NCBI RefSeq assembly: GCF_963583255.1
Contig: NC_084806.1
Coordinates: 14,922,317 to 14,986,316, forward strand
Origin: Pyrus communis
Taxonomy: Eukaryota > Streptophyta > Magnoliopsida > Rosales > Rosaceae
Direction: 5' to 3'
Length of the DNA stretch: 64,000 nt
The notes beneath the pieces were generated by a model. The model was not told where the DNA came from. It saw nothing but the letters and a program-made list of their open reading frames with translations, and ran no database searches. Position 1 is the first letter of the stretch, and each line of letters begins with the position of its first letter. The position numbers and the translations under genes are program-made. This document shows positions 44,707-56,329 of the stretch, in pieces.

Positions 44707-45560
44707 GTGATATAGCATTGATGCTGCTGCTGCTGATGACGATGTTGAGCGTGAGGAAATTGATGGATTAGCCGCTTTCATGAATTCTATAACGTTACCC
44801 TCTCCACGTCGCCTTTACGCTTTGAGTAAAATTTCACCCCTTTTCTAATTTCTGTTTTTGCAAAAATAATCTTAGGAGGATTGAAAAAGCATTTTATGGA
44901 AAGCTTAATCTGACTCTCAGTTCTTGGTTTATTGTTTCTCAGTCACCTAATCCCGCTTTTGATATTCTTTTTTTTCTTTTGTTTTGTCTTGCTTGCATGT
45001 TCAATATTGTCTCGAACTCGAAGCTATTCAAGAGAAGCGAACGTAGTGCGATTCTTCAGTTTGAAGGAATGTATGTGCTTTACAATCTTCTAGTCGATGT
45101 TCCAGGTTTTGTTTTTGGTAGTGTTGTTTGGGAATTGCTGGAGCCAATGAGCTGCCCTTCAATAAAGGATTTGCTTTTGCTAGTGTTGTTTGCTATAACG
45201 GATTACTGACTTCCTTCGAACGTAACTAATATTGCGCACTTTGCTTTAGTTTTGCTGCTTTTACTTTTTTTTTACTTTTTGATTTTCATGGTCGTTTTAT
45301 TTGTTGCGAATGCATTTTATGATTTAAATTCTGAAATATTTTTCAATATGTCTAGAACACAGGCACATACGTCATCTCTTTTGTTACAAGCTTATATAGT
45401 GTTGATGATGATGATGATGATGTTGAACGTGGTGCTATTCTTTAGTTTGAAGGCATGTATGCGCTTTAGAATCAAGAGATGTGAATGTGGTGCGATTCTT
45501 CAGTTTCAACTTTGAAGGGTTACTAAGTTCATTCAGAGATAAATAACTCTGCGTACTTTA
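44703..45560 (+). pseudogene. Unrecognised gene-like fragments with internal duplication
   Basis: 44711-44828 reads openly as an acidic stretch (AAAADDDVEREEIDGLAAFM) ending at a possible donor GAGTAAAA. A related stretch of GATGATGATG ... GTTGAACGT occurs at 45403-45430. The phrase GTGCGATTCTTCAGTTTGAAGG with TATG[TC]GCTTTA occurs at 45046 and 45433, and a third partial copy at 45499. I do not recognise the source gene. The pattern suggests duplicated exons of a lost gene. It could also be chance in low-complexity DNA. Confidence 0.3.
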
Positions 45561-46568
45561 ATTTTGCGAATGCGTTTTATAATCTAAGTTTTAAATCGAA
45601 GACTCTGCTTGCTTTCAAGTAAAGATTTAAATTTTTCCGAAAATTTTCCATTTTTATATCTGATTTGTCCGATGGAGTTAATCTTTGAATTAAACGGGGA
45701 TGGGTTAAAAAAAGTGAATGAATATTTTAATAATTTTCAATAGAAAGTGACTTAGAAAGAAAACACAATGAAATTGACCAAGTCGAAAACATAGTAATTA
45801 AAATTAATTTTAACCATAAACACATTTAACCCTATAAAAAGTGTTGTGGTCTCGTCTACCAGGTCTCGCTTCGGCCTCACTATTTGGCGATGACTTGTTG
45901 TAGTTAATGATATAAATTTGTTGCATCTATCGTTTTGTGATATTTTAGTATGGATGGCACCTCGCTATTTGGCGATGACTTATTGTAGTCGCTGATACAA
46001 ATCGGTCGCACATGTTGTTTTGTGACAGATTAGTATGGGTGGCATGTGTAGTTTTGGTACATGAGGTAGCTATGTAGGGGTTTACTATAGTTATCTTGTC
46101 TGAGCAATCCAGATCATTTTCTTGGTCATTGGAGCATTGTACCCAAATTGGCACCTCTATATTTATTTGGAATGTTCAATGAAATATCAACCTCTCATTT
46201 CTTGTAAAAAAAGACTCTGTAAAAAGAGAAACGATAAGGGTACAAGCAGACAAAAACAAAAGAAAGATAAAGAAAATGAATGATAAAGAAAATGAAAGGC
46301 TGAGATTAAAATAAAAGATCTAAATAGCTGTGAAAATCCAAGCTAACAGCTAAAACACCCGTAGCATTAAAGCCTCACCCGATTTTATACTTCACTTTGA
46401 TCTTTTTCTTTTGTGAAAATGAAATTCTTACTTGTCTTGACAGGTATTCAAATTTCTCATGTCACGTCAAGATGAGATTCTTTCGAATTTATAAACTTCT
46501 CTCCACTTCTCATTTGATTGCATTTTCTCTTTTCATCTTCCAAATCTTGTAAACATTTTGGGGACATT
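45561..46568. other. Intergenic DNA with an 85-bp tandem duplication
   Basis: TATTTGGCGATGACTTGTTGTAG starts at 45881 and recurs with changes at 45966; the two units (about 45881-46050) share TTTTGTGA and TTAGTATGG[AG]TGGCA. The polypurine-like TTTTGGGGACATT at 46556-46568 abuts the LTR that follows, so the last part is probably internal sequence of that retrotransposon. No ORF of note. Confidence 0.5.
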
Positions 46569-46631
46569 TGTAGACATTGAAATTTCAGTGAAATAAATGT
46601 TGACCAATGTATTAAAATTACAACCTTCACT

Positions 46632-47660
46632 CATTTCACCTACAACTTCCACTTACTTCACCAACCTCACACACTTATTTCACCTACATCACACACTCAT
46701 TTCACCTACAACTTCCACTTACTTCACCAACCTCACACACTTATTTCACCTACATCACACACTCATTTCACCTACAACTTCCATTTACTTCACCTACAAC
46801 TTCCACTTACTTCACCAACCTGACATACTTATTTCACCTACATCACACACTCATTTCACCTACAACTTCCACTTACTTCACCAACCTCACACACTTATTT
46901 CACCTACATCACACACTCATTTCACCTACAACTTCCACTTACCTACATCACACACTCATTTCACGTACAACTTCCACTTACTTCACCAACCTCACACACT
47001 TATTTCACCTACATCACACACTCATTTCACCTACAACTTCCATTTACTTCACCTACAACTTCCACTTACTTCACCAACCTCACACACTTATTTCACCTAA
47101 ATCACACACTCATTTCACCTACAACTTCCACTTACTTCACCAACCTCACACACTTATTTCACCTACATCACACACTCATTTCACCTACAACTTCCACTTA
47201 CTTCACCAACCTCACACACTTATTTCACCTACATCACACACTCATTTCACCTACAACTTCCACTTACCTACATCACACACTCATTTCACCTACAACTTCC
47301 ACTTACTTCACCAACCTCACACACTTATTTCACCTACATCACACACTCATTTCACCTACAACTTCCATTTACTTCACCTACAACTTCCACTTACTTCACC
47401 AACCTCACACACTTATTTCACCTAAATCACACACTCATTTCACCTACAACTTCCACTTACTTCACCAACCTCACACACTTATTTCACCTACATCACACAC
47501 TCATTTCACCTACAACTTCCACTTACTTCACCAACCTCACACACTTATTTCACCTACATCACACACTTATTTCACCTACATCACACACTCATTTCACCTA
47601 CAACTTCCACTTACTTCACCTAATTACACATTTACTTCACCTACCAACTCCACTCACTTC
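46632..47660. repeat. 66-bp minisatellite with about 325-bp higher-order period
   Basis: The basic unit is 66 bp (TCATTTCACCTACAACTTCC ... CACTTATTTCACCTACATCA). Variant units recur in register: the truncated form CCACTTACCTACATC at 46936 and 47260, the extended form CCATTTACTTCACC at 47040 and 47365, and the variant CACCTAAATCACAC at about 47095 and 47420. Spacings of 324-325 bp indicate that a five-unit block was duplicated as a whole. Confidence 0.95.
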
Positions 47661-47689
47661 ACCAAAAATGGATGGTGGTGATTCACTCT

Positions 47690-47730
47690 CTTAGCCTATA
47701 AATAGCCTTCTCCATCAAGAGGAAAGAGGA
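47690..47730 (+). promoter_or_regulatory. LTR core promoter (TATA box)
   Basis: CCTATAAATAG at about 47694-47704 is a consensus plant TATA box in the LTR, after the minisatellite. Transcription would begin near 47725-47735 and read toward the ankyrin gene, whose coding start is at 48557. Confidence 0.6.
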
Positions 47731-48226
47731 GGAATATACATACACACCAAAACCTTGAGGCCTTGAAACTCTAAAGCTCTCAAGAAAATCCCGAAGGATC
47801 AAGAAAGCACTCTTCGTTCTTCGTCAAATCCTCCTTCAAGATCAAGCCCCAACGGCCCTTGAAGAACTTCCACCAACTCAAGATCAAGCCCCGACAGCCC
47901 CTTGAAGAAAGTGTTCATCATTCATCATCCGTTCATCCTAAGATCAAGCCCCAACGGCCCTTTGGATCAACAACCTCAACAAACCCATACACCCATTCTT
48001 CAAGATCAAGCCCAACGCCCCTTGAAGATCCATTCATCAACTGTTCATCCCTAGATCAAGCCCCGACGACCCCTTGGATCAACAGCTCATCCACAAACCT
48101 ACACCCTACGAAGATAGAATCAGAGGATCAAATTATAAAGAGATTGTAACCCCAAAATCATTAATACAAAAATATATTTTGTACACGTATTCTTGTTTCT
48201 TGTTTCAGGATTTTTTCGTGTTTACA

Positions 48227-48556
48227 ATTTTCAAATTTGTTTATATTCTGGATTGCAGGTTCTTCCTTGTCAGATCGGGGCTTCGGTTTGTTTTTACTCC
48301 TGGATCTTGTTGCCTTGCCTCTGTTTAGGGCCGACCTGAGGTTTGTTTTCGAAATATATACACACACAAACTATGATTTCTTGTCTTGTTCTTAGCATTT
48401 CTACAGAGTAGTGTCATTTTTTTTTTCTCAATAGTTAGGTGGGTTACTTGATTTCCACTATGGCACTAGCCCACAGACTGACTTTGTTTCTCATTTTTTT
48501 TTTTTTTTTTTTTTTCTGCATATATATGCTCGATTAACATAAATATCGTTGAATAA
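48227..48556 (+). promoter_or_regulatory. Upstream region or possible 5' UTR/intron of the ankyrin gene
   Basis: A pyrimidine tract and GATTGCAG at about 48251-48258, GGCCGACCTGAG[GT] near 48337, and a long T run (48498-48516) followed by ...AAATGGGCAG[GT] at 48564 could be splice sites of a leader intron. No TATA box is obvious between the LTR and the first ATG. If 48564 is an acceptor, the start codon would be the second in-frame ATG at 48572. Confidence 0.35.
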
Positions 48557-50110
48557 ATGGGCAGGTTGAACATGGCAGCTATAGTTGTTCCTACAGTTCT
48601 TAACCGTAAGAACTATGTTGATTGGAGTTCTCGGATTAAGAGCTACTTGTTAGCTGAAGATCTTTGGGACGTTGTCGAAGGCAGCTATAGACCTCCTGTA
48701 AGAGAAGGTGAATGTGATAATGAGGCTTGGAAGAAGAAGAATGTCAAGGCCTTATATGCAATCCAGAGTTCTTGCGGGGATGATACTTATCAATTAGTCA
48801 AGACAGAAACCAAGGCCAAGCAAGCATGGGATACTTTGTCATTTCTATTGAAGCCTGATGAAAATCCACCAGATGAACATGGTACGTACATACATAAAAA
48901 GTTGAAGCATGGGATACTTTGTTAAAAACTTTTAAACATACAGCAATAGTTGTACTTGTACCTTGTAGGTGATCCATGATCCTATTCTTATTTGATGACG
49001 AAGAATATTTTGTAATTATTTTCACACGCATATGCATTTGTATGAAGGGAAAAGAAAAAAGAAAGTTGAGAATTGAACAATAACATCTGTCATCTTAACA
49101 TCAAATTTTCATTTTCAGCAAAGATGTCACTTCGTCAAGCGCATCCGTTTTTAACTCTGACTGACCGTGATGCTAGGCCAGAGTTGACCATGGAAGAAGG
49201 ACGCACTGAAGGTATACATATGTATACCTTGATCCTCACAAATTAATACTTCTATATATTCTATTAAATAGTAAATTAATGATAAACATTTAGGTTTAGT
49301 ATGGCTAACCCACAAACATGGCATGCAGGAGGAGCAGGACATGATGACAGCAATGCCAACGATATCCATGAAACTTTCGTCAAATATGTGAAGTCTAATG
49401 ATTGGCATAATGCAATCGAGTTTCTTGGCAAACATCCTGAGGAAAGAAGTGCAAGAATTTTACATGACCGCACAGCTCTTCACTGTGCAATCTGGAATTT
49501 CAGGAGTTGCAGCGTGCGCGTTATAGAACAGTTGGTGGATTTAATGACAAAGGACGACTTGAAAATTCAAGATACTGATGGTTTAACAGCTCTTTATACA
49601 TTAATATATTTTTATCCAGAAATGGTTGAAGTAGCTAAACGCATGGTTGCAAAGAACGAAGAGTTAATTACTATTTTACCTTCTCATCTCGAGAGGCCTC
49701 TAGTTGTCGTCGTGGCCCAAGAGATGACAAAAGGGGAAAGAATGGCTCGCTACCTCTATTCTCTCACTCCTGACGAAATATTAAAAGTTCCCGATGCCGC
49801 TCAACTTATTTCTCTTGGTTTTTATTATAATAGACTTGGTACAATTTTTTACCATGTGATTTTTTTTTTTTTTTGTTATAAATTTTGTCTTTATTAACAA
49901 TGTTCTTTTTCTCACTTCTTTTATATAGATATTGCGTGGGATTTGATTCAACGTTATCCAAAATTGGCCATGACTAAGGACAGCAAGGGAGATGTCCCCT
50001 TAGTAACATTGGCCAGTAACCGTTTTGCATTCAAAAGTGGAAGCCGACTCAGTTTATGGGAAAAAATAATCTATTATGGTTAGTACATTAATTATTGCCT
50101 TTTATTTTCT

Positions 50111-50155
<45 letters not shown>

Positions 50156-53100
50156 GATAAAAGTCTAATTTTGTGAGTCCCTATTAAGGTTAGTCCACCT
50201 ACTGAAATTGATTCAATTTCTAGAATTACACGTCATTATATGTTTATTTTTGTAACAATATACCCTAAGAGTATTTACTTGATTAATGATTGGGCTTGTG
50301 TTCTTTATCTTGATAGGAATACACATTAAACGTCTTCCTTTCGTCAACAAGGATAATCATATAAACGTTGAAAAACATGAAAGCGACCAAAGTGATCAAG
50401 GGCATCTCTCAGACCAAAATGAGAATCAAAGGCATCTCATTTCCTTAGGTATTTTACATATCTGCAATCCAATTTGGTTTTTGTTAATGCCACGGTAAAT
50501 TGTTCCATAATGCTACTACAAAAATATATGAATATCTTTATTCCATAGTTCCTACTTAGGGTTATAAATAAGTCGATCCAAACAAAATATCATGCTGCTC
50601 AGGCCTGATTTATTGGCTTGCTTATGATACAAAGGATACCAAGCTCAAGTTGTTTGGAGTCATTTACTAGACACATCAATTTTTACCCCTTTTTGTTTTA
50701 AAGAAAACAAAAGCATAGGTTTTATTAAATCAATACAATACATTAATTTGAAAATACTTTTAAAATAACTGAAAGTGCTTTTGGTGAAAATATTTTTAAA
50801 ATCAATATTTAGTAAAAATCCAAGTGGATCTTGGAAAAGCATTTTAAGTGCTTCCTGCAAGAAGCATATATTTAGTGCTTCTTCTCAAGTGCTTTTGGAA
50901 ACCAAAATTAATACGACCGAAAGTGTTTTCAGTCATTTTAAAAGCATTTCCAAATGAGTCCAAAAACTTTTTGAACTTATTCTACATCAATTACAATTTG
51001 GAAGCCATTGTACACGTTACAAGCAATTAAAGAAACTTTCAATTTTAATTTCGATATCAGCATAAAATGCTATAGTGACTTAATTGAGGGTAATTTGGGG
51101 AACCCGAAAAATGTTAAATATGACACAATCTCATTTAGGTAATTTGCTTAGGGAGAGTCTAGTCATCAGGTTTTCGTTAGAAAAATAGTTTATGGTGGGT
51201 TTTATGTAAAGAAAATTGAGTTTGAAGGGTTTTTAGTGATTTTATTTTAACATTTAGCATATGAACAGTGACTATAAATTTAAAAGCAACTGTTGACTTT
51301 GCTATTATATAGAGTCCTTTATAGAGTCGCTTAGAGATGAATTTTTCATATTTAACTCTTTAAAATAGAGTTTTAAAGGTTTTACAGTTTCTCTTGGAGA
51401 TGCTATAAGGGGTAGGGCCGGCCCAGGCTCAGTGCAGGCAAGGCGACCGTCCAGGGCCCAAAAAAAATGGGGGCACCAAAATTATTAGGGTGGTATATTT
51501 ATATATGTTTTCATAAGAGTATAAATTTATAAAATTTGGTTCAATGACACAGAAATTTAACTAGAAGTGATGGTTTTGTCATTTGAAAATAAGGAGGAGG
51601 TCTTGAGTTCAAAACACCACATGTGCTTATTTACTTTCCAATTTTTACAAATTTCTTTTCATAAGAGTAAATTTATAAAATTTGGTTAAAGGATTAAGAA
51701 GTTTAATTAGAAGCAATGGTTTTTGTTGTTTAAAATTGACGAGAGGTCCTAAGTTCGAAATGCTATGTGCATGTTTATTTTTCTCAATTTTTACAAATTT
51801 TTGTTTGGTTGTTAACTTATTTTTAGTTATTAGCAAGTAGCTATGTGGGTTGTTATTTTTAAATATTTGTTTCAATTCAAATCTAATCTTCAACAATGAG
51901 TAATACATAGACCAAATTTTTAGAGCAAATTTGCAAATTATATGATGTGTCATCAAAATGTTTAATTTAGTGACTATTCATTACTAATACATATCAATTA
52001 AAGACTCAAAAACATCATTATTTTTTTAAGTCCCATATTGACAAGGTTAGTAAATAAGAAAAAACGCCTCACAATTTATACAAAAACAGATGGAAAACAA
52101 AAGTCATTGAGTTTGAAGTGCTTTTCTAAGTATAATTAGTCTTTCTGTGTTTCTAAATTATTGAGTTTGAAGTGTTTTTCTAAGTATAATTTTATTGATG
52201 TCTTACGTATGAAAATAAATAATTTTCTTATATAAAATTAGGGCACTTTTTTTGGCGTTGCCCTGGGCCTCAAAAATCTCTGAACCGGCCCTGATAAGGG
52301 GTAGGGTAGTGGCTAAACCTTACAATGGGTAGTCATAATAATTTGGTTCGAATTTGCCTTTGACAAGAATCAAATCTAAGACCTCTCACTTACAAGTAAA
52401 GAGGAATATCACTAAACCTTAGTACTATGTGATTCCACCAATATAATTTTAAAGGTTAAAAAAGGCAAGAATTGAGGAACATAATAAAAAAAAAATTAAA
52501 TAAAAAAGTACTTTGGATGCAATCCCTAGTCCTTAATACTCTTTGACTAAAACCTTAATGGTATTCAAAGTTTGATCAAAACTCTTTGACTTTGTACACC
52601 TCATTATATTACTATTAATATTTATATTTCTATAATCTTGACATTAATTGTTTGATATTTTATGAGATTTATAATCCTATAAATTTAAAATCCCTTATTA
52701 TAATACTATTAGAAACGGCTACAATAAAAAAATTCAAACACTTTGATTGAATAAATAGTTAAAAACTACGTAACAATATGAAATAATAAATGGTAAAAGA
52801 ATGTATCCATTGTGTTAAATAAAAAATTGGTACATTTTACAAAAAGAATTGGTACATTTTACATATAACAAAGTGGTACATTAATAAAGAAGAATGGGTA
52901 TATTATAAATAAATTACAGTACAAATAAAAGATTAAACAAATGAAATTTTAAAAAAAATATGGGAACAAAAAGAAATTAATACATGGGTACAAATTAAAA
53001 CTAAAAAAAAATAGTACAAATTTAAAAAAAAAAGTTGCAAATTAAAAGTGGGTATAAACTAAAAGTATAAATATATGATACAAAGTTTAGCCATAAAACA

Positions 53101-55625
53101 TAGATATACCATATGTAATTTTTCTAACAATAAATGAATATTTTAGAAATTTAATGTAATTATGTTGTATATTGAAATAATGATATTCATTAAAACCTAA
53201 GGACCTTGATAAAAAAATTACAAAGAAATAAGGTTTCAATCAATAGAATAGAAAAAAAGAGGAATGAAAATCTAATTTTCTGTACTGAGAGATAGGATAA
53301 ACTGTAAATTGAAAGACTGAAATATGAACCTGACTTGCAAATTACAAAGATGTTAATGCAATTACCACTCACTTAGCTCTGATACCAAATGGGGGACGGA
53401 AGCTTACAGTCTATTGGTAAAAATCCAACAACAAGTTGGGGCACCACCGCACAGGAAAACCAAATAAAAAATCGTTTTCCAATTTTTACTTGCTTCAGGA
53501 TTTTGAATTGGTAAGATGAACTTAGTCCTTTCGGGGAAATCCAATAAAACTGGTCAGATGAATTTAAATTCTTATAATTTTTTGCCTTTGCATTGTTAAA
53601 ACATTAATTAAGTTTGAAGTTTCAATGACTATGGATTATATGTTTGGTACCTAAAATATGATTTTTGTTTTTTTTTCATAATATAGAATATGAATTTTTA
53701 TCTTCCATAAAATACAAGTTTATGATTTTCTTTTTTTTTAGATGGTTAAAATGTTGGAGCTTTTTTTGTCTCTTTAGTTAGTTTATATATCGGCCCTGCA
53801 CATTTCTCTAATAAATGTAGGTCCATTGATTCAAGTGTGTCTCACCTTAATTAGAAAGATAGTACAAATATGATACAACAAATGTGATAAAAATAACATT
53901 TTTGTAAGGAGAAAAAAAAATAATAATAAAAGGCAAAGCAATACACATAGGTGGGTATGACAAAATTGACTTATAATGCAGGAATGGGTTTATTCCGAGG
54001 ACTACTGACGAATCTCCAAACACTTTTGGGTAGGCCACATACACATTCCTATCATTAACTTTTATGATTGCTTTATTAATAGTCAATATTATATTAAAAT
54101 GATTGTAACTTTGTATTTACTTTTAATGAACCTAGGAATCAATCGTATATATCAGATGAAATTGATGCATGAGCGGGTCAAGCAGTTTTTACCTTTCATG
54201 TGTAAAGCAGTGAAAGCACAAGGTATGAGTTATTATAAAAGAAAGAAATTGAACGAAGCACTGTGCGTGGCAGCAGAACGAGGGCATGTGGAGTATATTA
54301 CTCATTTTTTTATGGATTCCTCATATCCTGTAGATGACGTTAAGAACGAAAAAGGCCAAACCTTGTTGCAAATTGCAGCTGAATGCCGTCACCACAAAGT
54401 TTATGATTTTATATATGATCAGTTACTTAAAAAAGAAAATATACTTGGCTTCGATCCATCCGATGAAATACGGGAAAGAGTGGGGTGGAGAGATTACTCT
54501 GGCAATAATCTGCTACATACAATAGCAAGAATTACCCCATTGTCACAAATTGATCACATTCAAGGTGCAGCTTTGCAAATGCAAAGAGAACTACAATGGT
54601 TCAAGGTGATTATTTATCTATATATGCTTATATTTATGAAATACTTAGCCTATATGTTGTTTATATATATTTTTGTGGCTATAACTTTACTCTCATTTTC
54701 TCCTACTCCTTCACATATTTTTGTTATTCTATTTATTCAATTTCAAAGAAAAAAAAAAGAGAATGCAAAAATTATTCTCTTTAAAAATTAAAAATAAAAA
54801 CAAAAAGTTTGTCAACATACACAAGCATTATGGGAAAAAAATTGAAATTAAAAGGAAAACATTATTATTTAACTACGTACTGTACTATCATCCTACATGC
54901 TTAACTAATGATTTTGGGTTATGTGGTGTCTCAAATGTCAAAAGTTGAGGGATTTATATGAAGAGATAAAGATTTCAAAGTCACATCCATAAACAATTTT
55001 GTCAACAAAAATGCAGGAGGTGGAGAGCATAGTAGATCCCAAGGATTGTGAATCTGTAAACAAAGATAATAAGACACCACGAAAAGTATTTGCGGAGAAT
55101 CACAAAGAATTGGGGAGAGAGGCAGAAAAATCAATGAAGGAAACATCAACTTCTTGTACAGTTGTAGGTGCTCTTATTGTCACCATAATGTTTGCTGCAG
55201 CATTCACAGTTCCTGGTGGAAATGATGAAAAGACAGGTCTTCCTACATTCTTAACCAAAAAGGTGTTCACAACATTTATAGTTTCAGATGCAATCTCACT
55301 CTTTTCTTCTACAACTTCAGTTATCATGTTTTTGGGAATTCTCACATCACGTTATTCTGAAGATGATTTTCACAAATTTTTGCCAACAAAAATGATAGCA
55401 GGCCTTTTCACCCTCTTTTTATCTATTGTCACCATGATGATTGTCTTTTCTTGTGCCCTTTACATTATGCTTGACGGGAAATCATCAATTGTCGTTCCAA
55501 GCATGCTGCTTGCCAGTGTTCCAGTTACCTCTTTCATATGGATGCAATTTCCATTACTTGTTGAGTTATTCATTTCTACTTTTGGACGGGGAATATTTGA
55601 TAGGAACCAGAAAACCTTGTTTTGA
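48557..55625 (+). CDS. Ankyrin-repeat PGG-domain membrane protein with a Copia-gag-like (DUF4219/UBN2-type) N-terminus
   Basis: Seven exons join in phase: 48557-48881, 49119-49211, 49329-49838, 49929-50078, 50317-50448, 54136-54605 and 55017-55625, giving 762 codons. All introns are GT-AG; the first five share phase 1 and the sixth is phase 0. Residues about 8-108 resemble the DUF4219/UBN2 gag domain of Copia elements (RKNYVDWSSRIKSYLLAEDL, then ALYAIQSSCGDDTYQLV). Residues about 140-360 carry weak ankyrin repeats (DRTALHCAIWN, TDGLTALYTLI), and 440-545 stronger ones (LNEALCVAAERGHVEYI, KGQTLLQIAAE, SGNNLLHTIA). Residues 598-710 form the PGG domain with PGG at 626-628, within four hydrophobic segments. 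The family (ACD6/ITN1-like) acts at membranes in defence and stress signalling. That role here is inferred. The splice model is mine from sequence. The start could be 48572. Confidence 0.85.
50122..50144. repeat. (TA)n microsatellite in intron 4
   Basis: About eleven TA units lie 45 bp after the exon 4 donor, followed by a T run. Simple repeat, probably variable in length. Confidence 0.85.
50680..50960. mobile_element. MITE-like segment in intron 5
   Basis: It is rich in AAGTGCTTTTGG, AAAAGCATTT and AAGTGCTTC words in both orientations, ending ...AAAGCATTTCCAAATGAGTCC. This is the pattern of the AAGCACTTTT family of short hAT-like MITEs frequent in Rosaceae. The ends are not resolved. Confidence 0.5.
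51413..52293. mobile_element. hAT-type non-autonomous element with perfect 8-bp TSD
   Basis: The 881-bp segment starts TAGGGCCGGCCCAGG and ends CTGAACCGGCCCTG, so the terminal inverted repeat is (C/T)AGGGCCGG. ATAAGGGG lies exactly on both sides (51405-51412 and 52294-52301). An 8-bp TSD and a CAGGG-type terminus are hAT hallmarks. Related words CAAATTTATAAAATTTGGTT repeat inside (51527 and 51670). There is no transposase frame, so it needs an autonomous partner. Confidence 0.88.
53376..53400 (-). other. Retrotransposon primer-binding-site remnant (initiator-Met type)
   Basis: On the minus strand TTTGGTATCAGAGCTAAG (53374-53391) matches the 3' end complement of initiator tRNA-Met, the common Copia and chromovirus primer. 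It is preceded by GCTTCCGTCCCCCA. No LTR pair is visible, so it is an isolated 5' end of a minus-strand element. Confidence 0.5.
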
Positions 55626-56329
55626 ATTCTTAGGTTATCTTTAGTTAGATTCGGATTTGCTACTTTCTAACAAACTTGTAAAGAAAAGCCAATGTAAGTG
55701 CTTTTATTTGAGAATTATGCATGCGCTTTCTATTTAACAGTTGTGTATTCGCTTTCGATCCTAAAAGAAAGTTCCAACTTCAAATTATTCTTTTCAGTTT
55801 TCTTTTTTGATGAATTTCTGATTTGAGTTAGTTACTAAGACAAGCTCTCTAGAAAGGCTTTGTTTTTTGTCGATAAATCGAATTCATTGTAGCAAGACCA
55901 AAAGGGGGAAAAGTACAACAATCTTACCTCAAGTAGGGACAAACATAACCCAGCAAGTTGAGACTAACCAAACTAAGCCATGCATACAAAATGAGGGTAG
56001 TAGAAGGCACTGCCTCGCCATAACAGTTAAAATACTGGAGGACATGGTAATCCATCGCATGACAGGAGTCCAGGACCAAGACCAAAGACATCATATTTTG
56101 AAAATTACACATACATCCAAAAATGTTTGGACTTTGAGAAGACAATTCACGTTTTAGTAGTTTAAAAAGTATTTGGAACATGAGAAACCCTTCCACAACT
56201 ATTATTAACATTGGCAGCGATGAATGCACTAGAACATTGTATCGGTTCATATTTCGAATACACTAAAAAGTCTATCCCCACGAGGGCCACAATACATACA
56301 TTAACCACCATCCACAATTGGACCTAGGA
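55626..56329. other. 3' flank of the ankyrin gene and intergenic DNA
   Basis: The stop codon is followed by AT-rich DNA suitable for a 3' UTR (for example AACTTGTAAAGAAAAGCC at about 55673). From 55880 to 56160 the sequence is less AT-rich but its frames carry no known domain. Nothing further supported. Confidence 0.45.

Larger units (their letters stand above)
46569..48226 (+). repeat. Gypsy LTR (3' LTR, plus orientation) upstream of the ankyrin gene
   Basis: It starts TGTAGACATTGAAATTTC and ends TTTCGTGTTTACA. The terminus matches the element C LTR end at 26062. It is preceded by a polypurine tract and shows no matching TSD, so it is the 3' LTR of a truncated element and not a clean solo LTR. 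U3 holds the minisatellite described separately. A TATA box lies at about 47696, and U5 contains repeated AAGATCAAGCCCC[AG]ACGGCCC units (47840-48075, about five copies). It ends 330 bp before the host gene's first coding exon and points toward it. Confidence 0.75.
50449..54135 (+). other. Intron 5 of the ankyrin gene (3.7 kb, transposon-filled)
   Basis: It is much longer than the other introns (90-411 bp) and separates the exons of the N-terminal half from the conserved C-terminal ankyrin-PGG half. It contains a MITE-like segment, a hAT-type element, a retrotransposon primer-site remnant, and AT-rich DNA at 52440-53340 with no gene. Confidence 0.75.

Noticed and set aside
46597..47100. 167-codon frame of Thr/Ser/His/Pro repeats
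   Set aside because: It is the 66-bp minisatellite read in one frame; the unit length is divisible by three, so the frame stays open by chance.
46632..47660. CRISPR-like array
   Set aside because: There are no unique spacers between repeats. The units are contiguous tandem copies in a eukaryotic LTR.
49301..49328. ATG at 49301 as the start of a shorter ankyrin protein
   Set aside because: An acceptor at 49328 joins exon 2 in phase and the upstream exons keep frame, so 49301-49328 is better read as intron. An alternative transcript cannot be excluded.
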